From Isoetes taiwanensis (Eukaryota > Streptophyta > Lycopodiopsida > Isoetales > Isoetaceae): a DNA stretch of 64,000 bases. Positions 57,462 to 64,000 of the stretch are shown here, piece by piece (the first letter of the stretch is position 1; each line of letters begins with the position of its first letter). The position numbers and the translations under genes were made by a program. Below the pieces are notes generated by a model. The model saw only the letters and a program-made list of their open reading frames with translations. It did not search any database and was not told the origin of the DNA. The stretch spans positions 11,464,572-11,528,571 of the forward strand of contig JAJEKV010000005.1 in NCBI GenBank assembly GCA_021234155.1, read 5' to 3'.

Positions 57462-60118
57462 GTAAAAGCATGAAAGGGTGTCGTACATAAATCTTGAATT
57501 GAAGGGCAATTTGTGCTTTTTTGGGGTACATTTTAGATGTACATCAATACACTATGGTTTGTCGTTTTGTGTCGGATATGCAAGCCATTACAAGATCATC
57601 CACGACATTCCCAGAAATTCTTGGTTAACCCAGAACCAGAACCAATTAGAGATGGATCCGTCCCTCCCTTTCAGAAATTCCCCCTTTCCACCAGGACCCG
57701 AACAGGCAATTCGGAAGCAAACACATACCAATTGGATCTACAAAAATACAAATCAATTTCAATCATTCATGGAGGGTGAAATTCCAATGGAAGTGATGGT
57801 TCTAAAGCGCCTTACCCGACATTGCGAGTGTTATGCCACAAAACAAATAAGCGGCGTGTTGGCCAGTCGATGGGTGCATCTCGATTGCAAACCCGTCGAA
57901 TCAAAGATTAGTTTTTTGTGATCGTTTGTTGCAAGATAGCCGGGCTTTTTACGTTTTCGAACACAGCCAATTGGAAATCCTTAGAAGTTATTGTTATGAA
58001 ATCAATGATGAAACTTGAAGATGGGCTTCAAGTAAAGAATGCTGCTAATTAAAAAGATAAATTGGTAGCAAAACATTCAACATTTATCAATGATTGTTGG
58101 AAAAAAGGAGATATAAACAAGAATGTTTCTTCAAAATTGCTAAAAATCTGACCAAAATTTATCCAAGGCACGACAAGAAGGAAGATAATGTCATTAAGTG
58201 GAGCAAATGTATATGGGCTTTGGCGGGAAGGATGCAGATCAAATAGAAGTGATGATTCAATCAAATGTCGGAGTTCGAATTTTGGCTTGACAATACCAAA
58301 GTTTCACCAAAGTTTAGAATGTCATAAAGAGGAGAACACAAGCAATACAATACCTTGATATCTCACGAGGTTTGCTCTTGTAATTGAATCAATTCAGTTT
58401 GGAGATTATGTTTTTTCTTCAAAATTCTTACGTACATTCTTACGTACATTCTAAATTTGACAATTAATGAATACACATGGTTTTCATGAAATGTATTGCA
58501 TTTTACATTTTTACATTTATACATTGTTTACATAGTGGCAGAAATCTTGCGGTGATATTATATTAGGTACTTTTAGATGTACATCCATTAACACTTACAT
58601 GTCGCCTACATTTGCATTTACATGTACTTGAATATCAAAATTACATCATTTTACATTTTGAGTGTACTTTTCAGTGTTAATGAAGCCAAACCATCCCGGA
58701 CATATGTACATTAGTTGTACTAATGTGTAACATTAATGTGAATGTACTAATATTGGAACGATAATTAGATGTACATTGGATGTACATCCGGATGTACATC
58801 GGATGTACATTAAGTTCATACATTGGATGTTCGATGGAAGCTGTTGGGTACGTACATTAATAGCGATGTACATTAGATGTACATTAGATGTACATCAGTC
58901 TGATAACAGTCGATGGAAGCATTTGGATGGACATTTTATGTACATAGAACAGCGATAATTGTACAATAGTATAGTTCAATACTCTTTTGGCATCAGTTCT
59001 TGACATCATTTTGCTAACATGGTCTTTAATGCTTTTGTTGTGCGATTGGGCTTTATCAACGGTTTGTATATGAGAATACGTGCAAATTCGCCCGGCCGAT
59101 TAGTGTCTGAAACACGATTGCATAGGAAATTTGAAGGAGAAACACATATTTGTTGTGTCAAATATGAAATGGCAGATCTGTCTGAGAAAAGGCCTTCAAT
59201 GATATGAGGAGATCCCTACCATGTTATTGCACTTCTTTGCTGCGATGTAATGCGGTCTGACAAAACAATGGAGTATGTCAAGCAAACAAGAAGACTTTTG
59301 ATAATGTTGAAAATATCTTGTGGAGGTCAACGGTTTGCGAGAAATATGTGGCGGATGAATGGATAAACTAAAATGCATCAAAGCGAATGTGATGAATGTG
59401 GGTGAAGAAATTGAACATCTGTCCAAGCGAGGAAGATGGAATTCAGAATGTGGGTGGCAAGTATATGCATGTATCAATGAGCAAATCAAAAAGGTACATC
59501 AGAGAAGGCTTAGATTAGTTGATTGAGAATGACAAAGCATACGATTTTTGTTAAGAACATAAAAATCAGCTTGCTAAAGTTCTGAGGATCATAACTTTCT
59601 GACCTGCTTGGCCCGAGCAAAAGCGGTTTAAAAGATGTTGAGAAACTCGGGATAATAGTGTGTTTATACATGCGATTTGACTGACTTAGAGAGAACTACA
59701 CATTGAAAGGAGCCAGGTGCATCCAGAGCATTGGAATCTGATCAAATTAGTATTTGGTCCATATTTCAATGATGAAAATAGAAGGTAAGCTTAAAAAAAG
59801 CGATTGCATTTCTATGTTTTAGGATAGCCCAGGGAAGCATTTTGTGCAACTGGTTTTAAATTACATTTGGGGTGGCTTAAGAATAATGGGTGGACACATA
59901 AACCTTCATTATGTGTGGTCCGGATGGTTGTCATCTCAAGATTCAAATCACACTTGCAGACATGAGTATGGAATCTGTAGATACCATGTTGAAAATAAAT
60001 TCGAGTGATATGGAATTTCTTTGGATGCGGCCATGGGAAAGGCACATGATGGCGAGGTAGTATGTAAGTTGTGGCTTGAGAATGGCCGAGAGAAAACAAA
60101 ATGGCATGCCCGATGGCC
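57462..60118. repeat. GTACAT-rich stretch beginning with a MITE-like terminus
   Basis: GGGTAAAAGCATG at 57,462 equals the left terminus of the small MITE at 50,470. Past it, GTACATT/ATGTACA words recur, becoming dense at 58,560-58,960 (TTGGATGTACATCCGGATGT and similar). No matching right terminus was found before 60,118, so the limits of any element are unknown. No coding region is recognised; the 147-codon frame at 57,478-57,921 has no known domain. Confidence 0.45.
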
Positions 60119-63100
60119 CTCTTGTTTTAATTTTATCCCTTACGCTCTTAAGGTGAAATTGTTGATACTACATAGTCTCGAGTTAGGTCTGTGGAGGTAT
60201 TATTTTTCAAGACACCAATTATATCTTCAGCCGGAGGATACCCCTTTGCTGACATTGTTAAAATTTGGTAAGATTAAACAACCAAACTTTTAACAATTAT
60301 GACTCTCCTGCCCGATCTTCCCGGATAAACGGTGGTAGTATATCGGTGTTGATTAATGAATTTATTTGCTTAATTTGTTGATGATTTAAAAAATCCACTA
60401 TTATGATAATTATGCTATTCTTCTTGATCATAAGTTGTCAAAGAGACTTTTAATCTCTCATATTAAGATAACGGATTCTTTTGTTTTGCATCATAGAGTT
60501 ACGTGGCATGTTGACAATTTGGGATTTTATTTTTCACAGTTGGAAACTAGATTGTTTAACCTTGGCCTTCACAAAATCCGGGAAGCTAGAAGATACTCTT
60601 CAACTTGGAAGACCTTCCTTCACCATTTTTTTCTCTGCTGATTTTTGCATGAGGTGAGCATAAAGTTTAAGAACATCATCTTCAATTATTAGTAAGGCAT
60701 GCTTTCGTTTCCTAATCAGTTTTTCTTGGTTTCTCGGATCTTACAAGATCATTCCCCGCAAATATCTGGGTTTTCAAACTATTAAATATTGTCTCACTTT
60801 TGCTTCATGATGCAAATTAAAAAATAAGCCGTATAAAAGAGAATATGTGATTTGTGTTCACTTTAATGATATTAAAGATTTGATCATATTGTCTCTTTGT
60901 TTTGCAATTAAAAGTAATGTTTCAAAGGATCCACATAAATTACATTTGTGATAGTGTGGTGGGGTACTACTCAGTGTTTTGTTATTAACATGATACATCA
61001 TTAAGACCTTGGTATATTTGTGCCATATTGTCATTGTTCTATCTTAAGCTAGGTAAAACTATAAATTTGGGATTAAACTCTTTCATGGCATTATATCTTG
61101 ACTTATGTTGACGAGGCAACCTATGCATCTTTTGCAACAAACTCTAGGGTAATGGCACCATCACTTTCGGGCCACCAATAATTAGCATAGAAAACATTAA
61201 TCATGCCAACAATGGCTTAACATAGCAAACATTAATTTAAATATATCTAATTAACTTCAATACCTTCTTTTACAATGTGGCTTAAATTAGAACAAAGTTC
61301 AAATGTCCACACATATCAAGAAACCAAGAAGTGAGGTTGGGAAGAAGAGAAATGTTCGCGACCCAGCGATAAATTTCTTGTATATATATAGAAACATTGT
61401 TTATAATGTCATAAAATGGGAATTGCATGAGTCTCATTTCAATAAAATGGAGCTTCATTTGCTAAGTTAATTTATGTTAACCCTTATACTCATTTTCGTC
61501 CCTATAATCTGGCGTTTCCCTAACCCTGTAATATACGGAGGATATGTCATATCCTCTAACTCGGCCCGTGAGAGCAAAAAAACGATGGGGTCAACCCTCA
61601 ATTTCCCACGTCGACCCTAGGATTTCAATGCCATGGTACCAAGTCACTATTGTAGTCAAACATATAGTCAATAATACAATATTTGTCTAGAGTGTTTACA
61701 TAGCAGAAGCTCGTCTTCCATAACATACATTGAATTATACAAGAACAAGAACATAATTGAATAACGAGAACAAGAAAGATCCAGCACAACAGGTGTGCCA
61801 ACAATATACACTTCAAATACAAGAAGAGAACCACAACTGACGCAACTCTGGACCGCAATAAAGTGGGCTTCCTGAAGCAACATGCACTTCTGCAGAAAAG
61901 CGCATGACAGTCTGCCACAAATGATAATCACGCCAGAAATCCTGAGACCGGACTCACATTCATCACCGGGGCTTCAAGAGTGCAAAATATTTGTAGCTTC
62001 TGGTACATAACAGAAAAAGCTTAATAGAAAGAGCTCTCAACAGTGAAAAAATGCCCTTCATAAATAATTTGTCAACCATAAACAATGGAAGAAAGTGCGC
62101 CTCATAAATAATTTCATAAATCACTTGTGCCTGTGAGTCGCTTTATGAATGACACAACACTGCCAGTCGGAGCCCATGCTCCACAACAATGTCTCCACCT
62201 CGCACGTTCCACAAGCCTCCCCTGGAGGATTTCATCCTCCAGGCCACAGCAGCCACTTCGCTACGACAAGGGACTATGCATAGTCACCCAATCTGCAATC
62301 ACCATCATGCATGGGCTCCTCATCTTTCTAAAATTAGCCAGATCAGTTTCTTTTCTTATACCATGACAATAAAAAAACCATTCACAACTGTCTAAAACAG
62401 AAACAAGACCTCCAAAACAAGCAAGCTGCTCAAATTGCCTTAAATATACAGTTTTGAATACAATACCCTCCCGCAATATGAAACAAATTGGGCAAACTTA
62501 ATACCATTTGCTAAGTAGTATCGTGCTCAGGAACCCTAAATTTAAAATACTCAGGTATAAGAATACCTCCAAACCCTATAAGAAAAACTAAAACTATAAG
62601 GTTCCGAAATTCATTTGTGAGTATGATTCGAGCAATGGTTGGGCGACAAAAGGGGGTGGTTTTTTTGTGTTCCAAAGGTACAAATTTGGAAGGTAAGAGA
62701 TGAAAAAGGTGTCCTCATAACAGGGACAACAGTACAAAATATTGTGAAGCTAGAGAACCATGATGCCCATGTTCATGTTCCAACATGCAAAGGGTAATAC
62801 TATACCTGGAATTATCACTTCTAGAATCTTGATTGTATGTATCCCTAGTACTTGAAGTATCATGGTTTTCTTCACTCTATAAAACACCTAGTACTGACAA
62901 TGCAGCATACCTATTATTGTGAAAGGCTGGAGGATTTGAAGGTGAAGGAGTTGATTGCAAAGAAAACTCCTGCTCATGATTTTGAAGGCCATGCCTATGG
63001 CTATCCATGTAACGTCAATATAATAATGCTAATGTATCTTCCAAAATTCTAGCTGCCTGAGGTTTGATCATCCACCAAAGCGATACGAATCATTCAATTA

Positions 63101-64000
63101 TATTCATCTAGTGATGAAACAAATGTTCTGACAGTGAACTGCAAGTGTCTCCATTCCCCACACAAATGCATGTTATTGACAGCATAAGACAACTTTGAAA
63201 GATACTTTAGCTGTAATTTTATAAACATGTGGTTCACTACTTCATGGCTCTAGGACAGCTACCATAAATAACGTGATCATTGATATATGTTTTGTCTTTA
63301 AATAAATAGTTGTAAGCTTTTACAGAAAAAATATACACAACCTTTTTTTTTTCTTGACATAGATGCATGTATAAATCGGATTGCATCTCAACGGTGATTG
63401 TCAGCATCTTATGCATCTAGTAACAAAACTTCTTGTCTCTAGACATCATATATGGACAGGAATAAGATAATCCAATAGAAAAAATAGTTATCGTGTCCAA
63501 GTGCAGCCAAATCTAATAAATCCAGGTAGAAACTTGTGGAACAGCACTTGGATGCAGGCGAATGCAAATGCATTAAACTTAAGAAATGCCCATAATGGTA
63601 GGTTATAGCCACAAAGTAGATCATACCTGCTAGGAATATCAATCATGCAAATGGTTATGTAAGCTTAATGAATTTGGGGCAAACAGCACGCGAGATTTTA
63701 AACATTTTAGAAAATATAGATACTCTGTGAAGTTCCAAGAACAACGTAGACGACAACAGCATGATTTAAAGGAGTCCGCAGAAATTGAGTTTTAGATTTA
63801 TGGCTTCAGGGCAGGTCTTAAGGCATATCAGACCTATTTTAGAAACCTTCAGACAATAACTACCATGTCGTACAGTTTCTATCTAATTGTAATAAAATCA
63901 TAATTATCACGTATATATGCAATGATTTTAATTTGCCTAAAAGAGAGCCATTGTTACCTCTGCAACTCTACTTATGTCTAGCATTCCTTCTGTTGCATCT
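60119..64000 (+). repeat. Large direct duplication, copy B (partner at 37,841-41,710), runs off the window
   Basis: This copy matches 37,841-41,710 in the same orientation. Up to about 61,620 it differs by many small substitutions and indels: CAGTGG in A is CGGTGG here, CCTGGA is CCCGGA, CTCAGATC is CTCGGATC. From about 61,621 to 63,840 it is nearly identical, and two small changes follow near 63,848-63,873. Sequence before 60,119 is unrelated to that before 37,841. Confidence 0.93.

Noticed and set aside
58560-58960. GTACAT-rich stretch as a telomere-like or CRISPR-like array
   Set aside because: Units are irregular in spacing and wording, with no constant repeat plus unique spacers; it looks like low-complexity or subterminal transposon sequence.
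37841-64000. The two direct copies as LTRs of one giant retrotransposon
   Set aside because: No TG..CA ends, no primer-binding site after copy A, no gag or pol between them, and a host CPN20 gene lies inside.

Overview
The window looks like nuclear DNA from a land plant with a large, transposon-filled genome. The evidence is a plastid co-chaperonin gene with plant introns, plant-type CACTA (En/Spm) and Helitron transposons, LINE remnants, a plant U-box fragment and an exon of the plastid-type D-Ala-D-Ala ligase. Gene density is very low. A homosporous fern would fit, but that is inference and the species was not identified.

Layout. 1-2.7 kb holds an isolated D-Ala-D-Ala ligase exon (+) and the first exon of a zinc-finger gene (-). 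5,035-11,178 is a decayed CACTA element (TSD AAT) with a DUF4216-like transposase remnant and a nested foldback repeat. Only 275 bp further on is a second, 14.4-kb CACTA element (11,454-25,887, TSD AGA). It carries a minus-strand accessory gene, a captured U-box/ARM gene fragment, a plus-strand gene with a zinc-finger-like N-terminus and a SET-like domain, and a TNP2-type transposase split by a 3.4-kb Helitron (18,964-22,394). Removing the Helitron rejoins the TNP2 exon in frame. Long hairpin repeats lie just outside both ends of this element, and a candidate MITE follows at 26,408-26,985.

27.7-28.6 kb is an intact intronless GT31-type glycosyltransferase gene. 33.9-35.5 kb is a broken LINE, followed by a broken FCP1/SCP-like phosphatase (36.0-36.7 kb). 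44.9-46.4 kb is a six-exon chloroplast CPN20 chaperonin gene whose reading frame is broken by small indels. It sits between two direct copies of a segment of at least 3.9 kb (37.84-41.71 kb and 60.12-64.0 kb, about 22.3 kb apart). 46.5-60 kb is mostly unassigned, with a small MITE, a TCTA microsatellite and an LTR-type primer-binding site.

Most interesting are the large CACTA element with its SET-like gene and captured U-box fragment, the precise Helitron insertion, and the 22-kb duplication, whose copies differ mainly around CAG/CTG. That last pattern, with the CPN20 indels, raises the possibility that parts of the window carry consensus errors, so every broken-frame call should be read with that in mind.
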